Assembly: GCA_902635845.1 (NCBI GenBank)
Contig: CACPPK010000009.1
Location: 1-42,324, forward strand
Direction: 5' to 3'
From: an uncultured Pelagibacteraceae bacterium
Lineage (GTDB): Bacteria > Pseudomonadota > Alphaproteobacteria > Pelagibacterales > Pelagibacteraceae
DNA length: 42,324 bases
The notes under the pieces are model-generated. The model searched no databases. It had not been told where the DNA came from and saw only the letters and a program-made list of their open reading frames with translations. Below are positions 8,983-18,212 of this stretch, piece by piece. How positions within the stretch are numbered: position 1 is the stretch's first letter; every line of letters starts with the position of its first letter. The position numbers and the translations under genes are program-made.

Positions 8983-9696
8983 TCAACGTTTTTTACCTAA
9001 ACTTGCAAATACTCCTGATAAAATACGTGTTTCTTTGATTGATAATTCCATCCTATAAAAAATATTCCTCAAGTTTTCAAGCATTATTGGCTTCTTCTCA
9101 TTTGATTTAAAGAAATTAATCTCTTCAAGATTCTGTATACAAAGATTTGCCATAGCAACTATCTCTTTTTTAGATGCTGATTTAACTTTATTCGATTTTT
9201 TAAAAGAAGATTTTTTAAAATTAATAATGCTTGATACATATTGTGCGATTATTATTAAGCTGTGAGATAGATTTAATGACTTAAAATCAGGATTAGTTGG
9301 AATTTGAAGAGTGTAGTTAGCATAACTTATTTCGTTATTTGATAAACCCGATGCTTCTGATCCAAATAAAAAGGCTATTTTTTTTCTATAATTAAGTTTT
9401 TTTAAATCTTCTAACTGAATATGTTTGATATTTTTATTTCTAAATCGTGCAGATGTTGCAATTACAATATCTATATTCTTTAAAGATTTTTCTAAACTTT
9501 CAAAATTCTTTGCTTTGTTGATTATGTTTTTTGCACCTACAGAGGTTGCTAAAATTTTATCATTAGGAAATACTGGTTTAGGATTAATAACAGTAAGTTT
9601 ATTAAAATTAAAATTTTTCATTCCTCTTGCACATGCTCCAATATTTTCTGAGAGTTGAGGTTTGTGTAAAATGAAAGAAATATTATTAATAGACAT
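8983..9696 (-). CDS. tRNA/rRNA methyltransferase, TrmJ-like SPOUT family
   Basis: This 237-residue protein is a SPOUT-class (TrmH family group 1) RNA 2'-O-methyltransferase; TrmJ methylates the ribose at position 32 of tRNA. Visible motifs are the N-terminal HKPQLSENIGACARGMKNF (motif 1, about residues 11-29), FGSEASGLSN (111-120) and IPTNPDFKSLNLSHS (132-146), which builds the knotted S-adenosylmethionine site. The spelling of the last two motifs fits TrmJ better than TrmL or RlmB. Its start overlaps the stop of the DUF1989 gene by one base. The exact target nucleotide is inferred from the family. Confidence 0.85.
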   Translation of the reverse strand: MSINNISFILHKPQLSENIGACARGMKNFNFNKLTVINPKPVFPNDKILATSVGAKNIINKAKNFESLEKSLKNIDIVIATSARFRNKNIKHIQLEDLKKLNYRKKIAFLFGSEASGLSNNEISYANYTLQIPTNPDFKSLNLSHSLIIIAQYVSSIINFKKSSFKKSNKVKSASKKEIVAMANLCIQNLEEINFFKSNEKKPIMLENLRNIFYRMELSIKETRILSGVFASLGKKR

Positions 9697-10559
9697 TAAT
9701 CTATGCCATGATTTCTATTATAACTGGATATAGCCGATGGTTTAATATCATTTAAATATTTTGGATCTACTGTCCAAATAGAAACTTTTAATGGATAACA
9801 TTTTGCTACATCAGATGAATGTTCGGATCCACAATCACCACCTGGACAAGCAGAAAGGGCACCTAATAAATCTGTTTCAGCAAAAAACTCCAAATAATCA
9901 CCAGGTCTAACAGGACTAGCTTTCATAAAGTATTGTTTAGTATCATTGGTAAATCCAGTTAACATAAATACATTTAAAACATCATGAACTATTTGTTCTG
10001 CTTGATCTAATTCAACATTTTTTTCTTTAACTAAAGCTCTTGTTAAATTTGAATGACAACAATAATGATAATCATTATCACTCAAAAGTTTTGAGGTATA
10101 TGGATCACATCTTGTTCCAATTACATCATGAACCGATCCTCCATCCTTATCATAATCATACCAATCTAAAGTATCCCAGGTTATTGTTGCTAAGGATCTA
10201 AGATAGGGAAAACTACTAAACATTTTATCTCCAACAGAAAGATGGGTTCCATACAGCGCTCTCGTTTTTCCTGAATAAAATTTCTCTTCTAAATTATTTA
10301 AATTAAATAAATTTAAATCTCCTACTTGAGGCCCGTCTAAACTCTCAATTCTAAAAAACTCACCAAATTTAACCTTAAACGTTTTTGCATCTCTTGGTGG
10401 TATTATAACTTCATCTTTCTTAACAAGATGTTCTCGGGCAGTATGTAAAATATTTAAATTTTTTTCTTCAATATTGGTATTTGGATAACAAACTATTGGT
10501 TTTGCGCCTGTTCTACTTTTAAAGTCAGATGGTTTTTCTGAAAATTTTTTAATTTTCAT
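9696..10559 (-). CDS. DUF1989 protein (urea carboxylase-associated / carboxyguanidine deiminase-like)
   Basis: The 287-residue protein matches the DUF1989 family: an N-terminal cupin-like part with the VIIPPRDAKTFKV segment, then the Cys/His-rich YHYCCHSN and the C-terminal LSACPGGDCGSEHSS segment. Members of this family occur beside urea or guanidine carboxylases, and CgdA/CgdB are subunits of carboxyguanidine deiminase. Here there is a single copy, and no carboxylase, allophanate hydrolase or transporter stands nearby. It lies between cimA and the TrmJ-like gene with spacings of two bases and a one-base overlap. The family call is fairly safe; the substrate is unknown. Confidence 0.75.
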   Translation of the reverse strand: MKIKKFSEKPSDFKSRTGAKPIVCYPNTNIEEKNLNILHTAREHLVKKDEVIIPPRDAKTFKVKFGEFFRIESLDGPQVGDLNLFNLNNLEEKFYSGKTRALYGTHLSVGDKMFSSFPYLRSLATITWDTLDWYDYDKDGGSVHDVIGTRCDPYTSKLLSDNDYHYCCHSNLTRALVKEKNVELDQAEQIVHDVLNVFMLTGFTNDTKQYFMKASPVRPGDYLEFFAETDLLGALSACPGGDCGSEHSSDVAKCYPLKVSIWTVDPKYLNDIKPSAISSYNRNHGID

Positions 10560-10561
10560 TT

Positions 10562-12163
10562 TTATAAACTTGCAGGAGCTTTGTCCTTGAATAACTTATA
10601 ATCTAAACTATCAACTAGAGCTTTGAAAGAAGCATCAATGATATTTGGTGACACTCCAATAGTAAACCAATTAATACCCTTAGAGTCTGTACTCTCTATG
10701 CTTACTCTTGTTACAGCTTCTGTACCAGTATTTAAAATTCTAACCTTATAATCAACCAGTCTTAAATCTTTTAAATATTTTGAATATTTGGCAAGTTTAT
10801 TAACATTCTTTCGAATTGCATTATCCAGAGCATTAACAGGTCCGTTTCCTTTTCCTTCACACAAAATCTTTTTTCCATCTACTTCCAATTGAGCTTTTGC
10901 ATAAGAAACAATTTCACCTGCATTATCTTTCTTTACTGAAACATCATATTCGTTAATTGAAATATATCTTGGTATTTCCCCCATTAATCTTCGAGCTAAT
11001 AACTCAAAAGATGCATCCGCACCATCATAGCTATATCCAATAAATTCTCTATCCTTAACTTCTTCCAAAAGTTTTTTAATTTTTGGGTCACTTTTTTCTA
11101 CATTAATTCCTATAAGGTTTAATCTTGACATAATGTTTGATTGTCCAGACTGATCTGAAACAACAATATTTCTTGAATTTCCAACTTCTTCAGGATTAAC
11201 ATGTTCATAAGTTTTTGGATCTTTTTGAACAGCTGAAACATGCATTCCACCTTTATGTGAAAAAGCTGAGGCTCCAACATAAGGCAAATGTTTATTTGGC
11301 TTTCTATTTAATAGTTCATCTAATAATCTTGAGCATTGAGTTAATTTTTTTAGGTTTTCACGTTTGATATTTAATTCATAATTTTCATAAAAATCTTTTT
11401 TTAAAAAAAAGGTTGGTATTAATGAAACTAGATTCGCATTTCCACATCTTTCACCTAAACCATTTAAAGTTCCTTGAACTTGTCTAACTCCTGCTTGAAC
11501 AGCAACTAAACTATTTGCTACTGCATTTTCAGTATCATTATGAGCATGAATACCTAAATTTTTACCTGGAATATATTTGATTACTTCTTTAACAATTTTA
11601 GCTACTTCGTGAGGAAGGGTTCCACCATTTGTATCACATAAAACAATCCATCTTGCACCATTATCATATGCTGCTTTTAAACACGAAATTGCATATTCAG
11701 GATTTGATTTGTATCCATCAAAGAAATGTTCAGCATCAAACATGAATTCTTTACCAGATTTAACTATATGCTTTGCACTTTCACTTATATTAGAAAGATT
11801 TTGATCATTTGAGATACCAAGAGCGACATCAACTTGAAAATCCCATGATTTACCAAACAAACATACTGATGAACTATTTGAATTTATTAATGAAGATAGC
11901 ATTGGATCATTCTCAGCACTATGTTCAGTTTTTTTTGTCATGCCAAATGCGGTTAATTTTGCTGATTTAAAATTGTGATCTTTATTGAAAAATTCAGTAT
12001 CCGTTGGATTAGCTCCAGGCCATCCTCCTTCTATGTAATCTACTCCTAAAGAATCAAGAGAAGATGATATTTTTTCTTTATCATCAATTGAAAAATCTAC
12101 ACCTTGAGTCTGAGCTCCATCACGTAGTGTTGTATCAAATATATATAACCGATCTTTACTCAT
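10562..12163 (-). CDS. cimA: Citramalate synthase, alpha-isopropylmalate synthase superfamily
   Basis: The enzyme condenses pyruvate and acetyl-CoA to (R)-citramalate, an entry to isoleucine without threonine. The TIM barrel begins with FDTTLRDGAQTQG (residues 9-21), has the metal-binding HAHNDT and the GLGERCGNANL signature, and ends with a LeuA-type allosteric C-terminal domain (residues about 400-533). The GWPGANPTD and AFGMTKK segments are typical of the CimA subgroup rather than LeuA or homocitrate synthase. The 533-residue length fits. It overlaps the cysS stop by four bases. Confidence 0.9.
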   Translation of the reverse strand: MSKDRLYIFDTTLRDGAQTQGVDFSIDDKEKISSSLDSLGVDYIEGGWPGANPTDTEFFNKDHNFKSAKLTAFGMTKKTEHSAENDPMLSSLINSNSSSVCLFGKSWDFQVDVALGISNDQNLSNISESAKHIVKSGKEFMFDAEHFFDGYKSNPEYAISCLKAAYDNGARWIVLCDTNGGTLPHEVAKIVKEVIKYIPGKNLGIHAHNDTENAVANSLVAVQAGVRQVQGTLNGLGERCGNANLVSLIPTFFLKKDFYENYELNIKRENLKKLTQCSRLLDELLNRKPNKHLPYVGASAFSHKGGMHVSAVQKDPKTYEHVNPEEVGNSRNIVVSDQSGQSNIMSRLNLIGINVEKSDPKIKKLLEEVKDREFIGYSYDGADASFELLARRLMGEIPRYISINEYDVSVKKDNAGEIVSYAKAQLEVDGKKILCEGKGNGPVNALDNAIRKNVNKLAKYSKYLKDLRLVDYKVRILNTGTEAVTRVSIESTDSKGINWFTIGVSPNIIDASFKALVDSLDYKLFKDKAPASL

Positions 12164-13515
12164 TTAATTTTCCAGACCGTTTTACCATCTTTATCTTCTA
12201 TTAAAACACCTTTGTCTAAAAGCTCATCTCTAATTTTATCAGCTTCCTCATAATTTTCATTAACTCTAGCTTCATTTCTCTGATTAATTTTAATTAAAAT
12301 TTCTTTTTCAGAAATTGATACTTTGCTTTTTTTAAATTTAAGCCAATCCTCTTTAGTTTCATTCAATAATCCAATAAAATTACAAGCAGAAATGAATAGT
12401 CTTTTATCTTCATTAGAACCTTTTGATGCTTTCTCATATAATTGATGCAAATTAGCAATATAGCCAGGTGTATTCAAATCATCCAGAAGAGGTTTGAGGA
12501 TTTCATCTGAAATTTGAAGTTTTGTTTCTATGTTTAAAAAAACATTATACCATTTATTAATTGTATTTTCACAGTCCTCTAAAAGTTTATCATTCCAATC
12601 AAGTGGTTGTCGATAATGTGCACTCATTAATGCCAATCTTAAAACTTGACCACTTTTAATATTTCTAAAATCTTTAATTTTTAAAATATTACCTTGTGAT
12701 TTTGACATTTTTTCGTTGGACATTGTGATAAAGGCATTATGCAACCAATAATTGGCAAACACTTTGCTATCGTTTGCACATCTTGATTGAGCAATTTCAT
12801 TTTCATGATGAGGAAATAACAAATCAACGCCTCCTCCATGAACATCAAATTCTTTTCCTAAATATTTTTTTGACATTGCTGAACATTCTAAATGCCAACC
12901 AGGTCTTCCTTTTCCCCAAGGCGAATTCCATGAAGGCTCGTTTGCTTCTGATGGTTTCCAAAGAACAAAATCTTCAGGATTTTTTTTATTATCACTTACT
13001 TCTATTCTTGATCCTGCAACCAATTCATCTAATTTTTTGTTTGATAATTTTCCATAGTCATTAAATTTTTTTACTTCAAAATAAACATGTTTCTTATTTT
13101 CGTATGCAAATCCTTTATTAATTAATTCAGAGATCATTTCTATCATCTCAGAGATATGATCAGTTGCTTTAGGCTCATGACTTGGTTTTTCACAATTTAG
13201 ATAGATACAATCTTTATTAAAGTTTTGAGTAATTTTTTTTGTAAGATCTAAAATAGAAATATTTTTTTCATTTGATGATTTTATTATTTTATCATCTACA
13301 TCCGTAATATTTCTCACATATGTCACATTTGAATATTGATTTTTTAAAATTTTGAAAAGTATATCAAATACAACTAATGGTCTGGCATTACCAATATGTG
13401 GATCGTCATATACTGTTGGACCACAAACATACATTCTTACATTGTTTTTATCTTGAGGAATAAATTTTTCTTTTTTGTTAGTAAGATTATTTGTTAAAAA
13501 AATATCTAAACTCAT
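12160..13515 (-). CDS. cysS: Cysteinyl-tRNA synthetase
   Basis: A class I aminoacyl-tRNA synthetase of 451 residues that charges tRNA-Cys. The zinc-binding Cys31 in YVCGPTVYD, the HIGN signature (residues 40-43), the GRPGWHLECSAM segment, the HHENEIAQS zinc site and KMSKS (269-273) are all seen in order. The C-terminal ANEARVNENYEEADKIRDEL-like region carries the usual tRNA-binding helix. It is separated from nadE by 45 bases that contain a small A/T-rich hairpin, and overlaps cimA by four bases. Confidence 0.97.
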   Translation of the reverse strand: MSLDIFLTNNLTNKKEKFIPQDKNNVRMYVCGPTVYDDPHIGNARPLVVFDILFKILKNQYSNVTYVRNITDVDDKIIKSSNEKNISILDLTKKITQNFNKDCIYLNCEKPSHEPKATDHISEMIEMISELINKGFAYENKKHVYFEVKKFNDYGKLSNKKLDELVAGSRIEVSDNKKNPEDFVLWKPSEANEPSWNSPWGKGRPGWHLECSAMSKKYLGKEFDVHGGGVDLLFPHHENEIAQSRCANDSKVFANYWLHNAFITMSNEKMSKSQGNILKIKDFRNIKSGQVLRLALMSAHYRQPLDWNDKLLEDCENTINKWYNVFLNIETKLQISDEILKPLLDDLNTPGYIANLHQLYEKASKGSNEDKRLFISACNFIGLLNETKEDWLKFKKSKVSISEKEILIKINQRNEARVNENYEEADKIRDELLDKGVLIEDKDGKTVWKIK

Positions 13516-13538
13516 AGTTGAAGAAATATACTTAAATT

Positions 13539-13556
13539 ATAGATTTGTGAATCTAT
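13539..13556 (-). other. Inverted repeat between nadE and cysS
   Basis: ATAGATT and AATCTAT form a perfect seven-base-pair stem around a four-base loop. It lies after the nadE stop and before the cysS start on the minus strand. The stem is A/T-rich and lacks a downstream T-run, so it is not a convincing terminator. It may be an mRNA processing or attenuation element, or chance. Confidence 0.35.
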
Positions 13557-13560
13557 TTGA

Positions 13561-14298
13561 TTAATTTGGAATTATGCATACAGGAATTGGCTCCATTTTA
13601 TGCATATTTTGTTTTCTAATACTTTCGTATTTAACACGATTCGGAGAATTTGGATTCTCCATGGCTTCTTCTAATTCATTATATTTTAATCCAAGCTGAC
13701 CTTCATCTGTTCTACCATCATCCCATAATCCATCAGTTGGAGGTGCATCGATAATCTCTTTTAAAATCCCAAGTTCTTGTCCTAACTCCCAGACTTGAGT
13801 TTTGTTACAATCGGCTATAGGTGAAATATCAACTCCACCGTCACCATACTTAGTATAAAATCCAACACCAAAATCCTCAACTTTATTCCCAGTTCCTACA
13901 ACAATTCCATTATTAGCTGCTGCTACCTGATAAAGAGTGGTCATTCTTAATCTGGCTCTTGAATTAGCCATTCCATGCTCACTATCAAATTTTGATAAGC
14001 TTGCATTAAATGCTAAAAATAACTCGTCTAAATTAATTGTATGCGCTTCAACATTTTTAAAATTTTTTACTAACCATTCTTGATGCTTTAAACTTAAATC
14101 ATGTTGATTTGATTTTTGTTTGATTGGCATAGATAAAACAATAGTTTTTAAACCAGTCATAGCACTTAGCGTACTTGATACTGACGAATCAATTCCTCCA
14201 GAAATTCCTATGACTAATGACTCTGCCTTAGTTGGCATATTGTCTACATAGCTCTTAATCCAGTTAGATATATATTTAACTTTTTCTGAAGTTTTCAT
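13561..14298 (-). CDS. nadE: NAD synthetase, ammonia-dependent
   Basis: NadE amidates nicotinate adenine dinucleotide to NAD in the last step of NAD synthesis. The 245-residue protein has the N-type ATP pyrophosphatase P-loop SGGIDSS (residues 33-39), the GTGNKVEDFGVGFYTKYGD core and the conserved APPTDGLW segment. It lacks the N-terminal nitrilase (glutaminase) domain, so it should use ammonia or a separate glutaminase. It has its own promoter-like sequence just upstream and no Shine-Dalgarno. Confidence 0.95.
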   Translation of the reverse strand: MKTSEKVKYISNWIKSYVDNMPTKAESLVIGISGGIDSSVSSTLSAMTGLKTIVLSMPIKQKSNQHDLSLKHQEWLVKNFKNVEAHTINLDELFLAFNASLSKFDSEHGMANSRARLRMTTLYQVAAANNGIVVGTGNKVEDFGVGFYTKYGDGGVDISPIADCNKTQVWELGQELGILKEIIDAPPTDGLWDDGRTDEGQLGLKYNELEEAMENPNSPNRVKYESIRKQNMHKMEPIPVCIIPN

Positions 14299-14304
14299 AC
14301 TACT

Positions 14305-14332
14305 TTAATATTTATTATTTAAAATTTTACAA
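14305..14332 (-). promoter_or_regulatory. Predicted nadE promoter (leaderless type)
   Basis: On the minus strand, TTGTAA (14327-14332), a 16-base spacer and TATTAA (14305-14310) precede the nadE ATG by only six bases. Transcription would therefore start at or next to the start codon. In A/T-rich DNA such matches are common, so confidence is moderate. Confidence 0.45.
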
Positions 14333-14336
14333 TGTA

Positions 14337-15716
14337 TTAAGATGCCGCTCTATCTGCATTTTTTGAATACAAGCTATTCTTTTTAATCTCATCTGAAATC
14401 AAAAAAGCTAGTTCTAAAGCTTGGTTGGCATTAAGTCTTGGGTCACAATGTGTGTGATATCTTGACGATAAATCTTTTTCAGATATTTTTTGAGCACCAC
14501 CAATACATTCGGTTACATCTTGACCTGTCAATTCAATATGTAATCCACCAGCATAACTTCCTTCACTTTGATGACATGCAAAAACATTTTTAACTTCTTT
14601 TAATACACTATTAAATGGTCTTGTTTTAAATCCGGTCGCAGCTTTTACAGTATTTCCATGACATGGATCACATGACCAAATCACATTTAATCCCTCTTTT
14701 TTAATTGCTCTAATTAATTTTGGTAAAAATTTTGAGACGTTATCTGCTCCAAATCTAGAAATTAAAGTTATTTTACCTTTTTCATTTTTTGGATTAATTC
14801 GATTACAAAGATTGATTAGATCATCAGCTTTTAAAGTTGGTCCACATTTGATACCTATGGGATTTTCTATTCCTCTACAAAATTCAACATGACCACCATC
14901 TAATTGTCTAGTTCTATCACCTATCCATACGAAATGTGCGGATGTATCATGGTTTTCTCCAGTAATAGAGTCTACTCGTGTCATTGTTTCTTCAAATGGA
15001 AGCAATAAAGCTTCATGTGAAGTCCAAAAGTTAACAGTTTTTAACCTTCTATTGAACTCAGAAGTTATTCCACATGCATCCATGAATGCTAATGCATTTG
15101 CAATATTATCCTCTAATTCTTTGAATCTTTTTAATTCAGGTGAATTTTTTATAAAACCCAAATTCCAATTGTGAACATTCTTGAGATCGGCAAAACCTCC
15201 ATGACAAAATGCTCTTATCAGGTTTAAGGTTGCAGCTGATTGTGAATATGCCTTGAATAATCTTTTTGGATCTGGAACTCTTGCTTTTTCATTAAATTCC
15301 ATAGCATTTATATTATCACCTAAATAACTTGGTAACTCTACTCCATCTTTTGTTTCTGTGGGAGCACTTCTAGGTTTTGAAAACTGACCAGCTATTCTTC
15401 CAACTTTAACAACCGGCAAAGATGCTGAATAAGTTAAAACTAAAGACATTTGCAACATAAGTTTAAATGTATCTCTTATATTATCTGGATTAAATTCTGC
15501 GAAACTTTCTGCACAATCTCCGCCTTGAAGTAAAAAAGCTTTTCCATCTACAACATCGGCTAACTGACTTTTAAGATGTCTTGTTTCACCTGCAAAGACT
15601 AGAGGGGGGAATGATCCAATCTTATCTAATACTTTATCCAGTTCTTTTTTATCTGGATAATCGGGTATGTGCTTAACTGGATATTTTCTCCAACTATTTT
15701 TTTTCCAACTTTTCAT
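14337..15716 (-). CDS. aroG: Class II 3-deoxy-D-arabino-heptulosonate-7-phosphate (DAHP) synthase
   Basis: The enzyme condenses PEP and erythrose-4-phosphate in the first step of the shikimate pathway. It is the plant-like class II type of about 460 residues: N-terminal W-x-K-Y-P-V-K and PPLVFAGE, LLQGGDCAESF with the metal-binding Cys, VKVGRIAGQFSKPRS, WSCDPCHGNT and HIELTGQDVTECIGG. I place the start at the ATG at 15716 because AGG lies six bases upstream; a TTG at 15722 would add two residues. The gene follows glmS on the same strand. The symbol is by function; class II enzymes are also called aroH or aroA in some annotations. Confidence 0.93.
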   Translation of the reverse strand: MKSWKKNSWRKYPVKHIPDYPDKKELDKVLDKIGSFPPLVFAGETRHLKSQLADVVDGKAFLLQGGDCAESFAEFNPDNIRDTFKLMLQMSLVLTYSASLPVVKVGRIAGQFSKPRSAPTETKDGVELPSYLGDNINAMEFNEKARVPDPKRLFKAYSQSAATLNLIRAFCHGGFADLKNVHNWNLGFIKNSPELKRFKELEDNIANALAFMDACGITSEFNRRLKTVNFWTSHEALLLPFEETMTRVDSITGENHDTSAHFVWIGDRTRQLDGGHVEFCRGIENPIGIKCGPTLKADDLINLCNRINPKNEKGKITLISRFGADNVSKFLPKLIRAIKKEGLNVIWSCDPCHGNTVKAATGFKTRPFNSVLKEVKNVFACHQSEGSYAGGLHIELTGQDVTECIGGAQKISEKDLSSRYHTHCDPRLNANQALELAFLISDEIKKNSLYSKNADRAAS

Positions 15717-15751
15717 ATTCAACCTAGAAGTGTTTTAACAGAGTTTAAAGT

Positions 15752-17572
15752 TTATTCAACAGTGACAGATTTAGCCAAATTTCTTGGCTTATCTATATCG
15801 TAACCTTTTTTAAGGGCCGAATAATAAGCTAATTTTTGAAGTGGTATTGTTAAAAGAAATGGAAGTAAGTCATCGTTAGTATTTTCAACCTCAATTGTTT
15901 CCCAAATATTTTCTGAAACAACTTCATCTTTACTTTTGTTAGTAATCAATAATACTTTAGCACCTCTAGCTATAACTTCCTGCATATTAGAAATAGTTTT
16001 TTTGTAATAATTATCTCTAGGAGCTAAAACTACAACTGGCATACCCTCTTCTATTAAAGCCAACGGTCCGTGTTTCATTTCACCAGCTGGATATCCCTCA
16101 GCGTGAACATAAGAAAGTTCTTTTAATTTTAGTGCACCTTCTAAAGCTATTGGATAAGAAAAACCTCTACCCAAAAACATTGAACCCTTTGCTTCATTAA
16201 AAGTTGAAGATATTGCTTGGATGTCATTATCATGCAATAAGGTTTTTTCTATTAAATTAGGTAAATCTTTTAAGTCTTTAATCTTTTCTTGATATTGATC
16301 TTTTTCTATTTCATTTCTCAATGATCCAAGTTTTAATGTTAAAATATATAAAATAAGTATTTGTCCTAAAAATGCTTTTGTCGATGCAACACCAATCTCA
16401 GGGCCACAGTGAATTGGTAAAACAAAATTAGAATCCCTTGCTATAGAACTTTCAATTACATTAACTACAGCGCATGTCTTCATGTTGTTTTTGTTACAAA
16501 GATCTAAAGCGGCATAAGTGTCAGCTGTTTCTCCAGATTGTGAGACAAAGACGTATAATGTATCTTTTTTAAACCTATTTTTTCTATATCTAAATTCTGA
16601 TGCTATATCTATGTTGACATCTAAAGTTGTAAGTTCTTCAAACCAATATTTAGCCATTAAACATGAGTGATATGCGGTGCCACAGCCAATTAAAGTTATT
16701 GTGTTAATCTCTTCTATTGACCAAGGAAAATTTAAAATATTTATTTCTTTATTTATATTATCTATATATTCTTTAATACCTGTTTTTATGGTTGTTGGTT
16801 GCTCTTCAATTTCTTTTGCCATGAAATGTTTAAAATCACCTTTATCATAACTCGCTTGATTAGATGATAATTCTAATATCTTTTTATTAACTTTTTTCCC
16901 ATCGTCATTAAAAAAAATAACCTGATCTTTTTTAACAATACAAAATTCACCATCATCAAGATATGTAATCTTGTTAGTCATAGATTTTAAAGCATAGGAG
17001 TCTGAACCTAGGTAATTTTCATTTGGACCATAACCAACAGCCAGAGGTGATCCTCTCCTAGCACCAACAATTAGGTCTGGCATATCTTTAAAAACAATGC
17101 CAAGAGCAAAACTACCATGGAGTTGTCTCAAAGTTTTTGTAATAGCTTTCTCTAATTCTGAAGTTTTCAAATGTTCAGTAATTAAGTGAACAATTACCTC
17201 CGTATCTGTCTGAGATTTAAATTTATGACCTTTGTTAATTAAATGCTTTTTTAATATTGTAGAATTTTCAATAATTCCATTGTGAACCACTGAAACGTTA
17301 TGAGAAGAGTGAGGATGAGCATTTAAACTATTTGGAATACCATGAGTTGCCCATCTAACGTGTCCTATACCAATATTCCCTCTTAAATTTTTTAAATCAA
17401 AATTGTTTTCTAAATTATCTACTCTACCTTCTGATTTTACCTCATTGATTTCACCATCTGAAAGTGTCGCTATGCCCGCTGAATCATATCCTCTATATTC
17501 TAATTTTTTTAAAGAGTTTATTATATTTGCTGAAACAGGTTTATTACTTGATATTCCAATAATTCCACACAT
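15752..17572 (-). CDS. glmS: Glutamine-fructose-6-phosphate aminotransferase (isomerizing)
   Basis: GlmS makes glucosamine-6-phosphate from fructose-6-phosphate and glutamine, starting amino-sugar synthesis for peptidoglycan and lipid A. The 606 residues match the family (about 609). The N-terminal glutaminase domain begins MCGIIG with nucleophile Cys2 and contains the GHVRWATHG segment. Two SIS sugar-isomerase domains follow (GCGTAYHSC and SQSGETADT; LGRGFSYPIALEGALKLKE), ending in DKPRNLAKSVTVE. It starts three bases after the GlmU-like gene, a functionally matched partner. Confidence 0.97.
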   Translation of the reverse strand: MCGIIGISSNKPVSANIINSLKKLEYRGYDSAGIATLSDGEINEVKSEGRVDNLENNFDLKNLRGNIGIGHVRWATHGIPNSLNAHPHSSHNVSVVHNGIIENSTILKKHLINKGHKFKSQTDTEVIVHLITEHLKTSELEKAITKTLRQLHGSFALGIVFKDMPDLIVGARRGSPLAVGYGPNENYLGSDSYALKSMTNKITYLDDGEFCIVKKDQVIFFNDDGKKVNKKILELSSNQASYDKGDFKHFMAKEIEEQPTTIKTGIKEYIDNINKEINILNFPWSIEEINTITLIGCGTAYHSCLMAKYWFEELTTLDVNIDIASEFRYRKNRFKKDTLYVFVSQSGETADTYAALDLCNKNNMKTCAVVNVIESSIARDSNFVLPIHCGPEIGVASTKAFLGQILILYILTLKLGSLRNEIEKDQYQEKIKDLKDLPNLIEKTLLHDNDIQAISSTFNEAKGSMFLGRGFSYPIALEGALKLKELSYVHAEGYPAGEMKHGPLALIEEGMPVVVLAPRDNYYKKTISNMQEVIARGAKVLLITNKSKDEVVSENIWETIEVENTNDDLLPFLLTIPLQKLAYYSALKKGYDIDKPRNLAKSVTVE

Positions 17573-17575
17573 TTA

Positions 17576-18187
17576 CTATTTTTTCTTTTTTTTATAATTC
17601 TTAATTTCTAATTGTGGCGATCTTGTTAATGCCAAACTGTTTTTTTTAACATTTTTTGTTATTACTGATCCAGCTCCTACCATACTTTCTTTATTAATTG
17701 TAACAGGCGCAACAAGCGAAGTATTGGATCCTATAAACACATTATCTCTAATTTTTGTTTTGTTTTTATTTACACCATCATAATTACAAGTAATAGTTCC
17801 TGCACCAATATTAACGGAGGTTCCTATATCACTATCACCAACATAAGATAAATGATTAATTTTAGATTTTTTTCCGACTGTACTTTTTTTAATCTCTACA
17901 AAATTTCCAACTTTTGATCCTTTTTTTAAAATTGTTTCAGGTCTAATTCTTGCATAAGGACCAATTTCAACATAGTTTTCAATTTTACATGACTCTAAGT
18001 GTGAAAAAGATTTTATAATTACTTTATCTCCAATTTTAACATTTGGACCAATAACAACATATGGTTCAATGGTAACATTTTTACCAATCTTTGTATCTTT
18101 TGAGAAAAAAATTGTTTCAGGACCAATCATCTTCACACCTAATTTCATAAATTTATCTCTTAGTTTTTTTTGATTTAAAACTTTCAT
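17576..18187 (-). CDS. Stand-alone GlmU acetyltransferase domain (glucosamine-1-phosphate N-acetyltransferase)
   Basis: The 203 residues align with only the C-terminal left-handed beta-helix of GlmU, which acetylates glucosamine-1-phosphate. The hexapeptide repeats run from about residue 30 to 185. The acetyl-transfer His is kept ([10 protein letters not shown], His112), as are RIRPE (residues 80-84) and [13 protein letters not shown]. The usual 230-residue N-terminal uridyltransferase is absent: the protein begins in the linker region ([17 protein letters not shown]), and only 69 bases separate it from the divergent gene. It pairs with glmS, three bases downstream. The uridyltransferase must be encoded elsewhere, or another nucleotidyltransferase substitutes. 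Confidence 0.88.
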   Translation of the reverse strand: MKVLNQKKLRDKFMKLGVKMIGPETIFFSKDTKIGKNVTIEPYVVIGPNVKIGDKVIIKSFSHLESCKIENYVEIGPYARIRPETILKKGSKVGNFVEIKKSTVGKKSKINHLSYVGDSDIGTSVNIGAGTITCNYDGVNKNKTKIRDNVFIGSNTSLVAPVTINKESMVGAGSVITKNVKKNSLALTRSPQLEIKNYKKKKK

Positions 18188-18206
18188 TTAGATTTGATTT
18201 ACATTA

Positions 18207-18212
18207 AGTATA
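18207..18212 (-). promoter_or_regulatory. Possible -10 element for the GlmU-C/glmS operon
   Basis: On the minus strand TATACT stands 19 bases before the ATG at 18187, in the 69-base divergent spacer. No good -35 is seen at the ideal distance. On the plus strand the same spacer has TTGATT (18217-18222) with weak -10 candidates for the phosphatase gene. Confidence 0.35.

Noticed and set aside
10560-10561. Guanidine riboswitch or other leader RNA for the DUF1989 gene
   Set aside because: Only two bases separate it from cimA, so no leader is possible.
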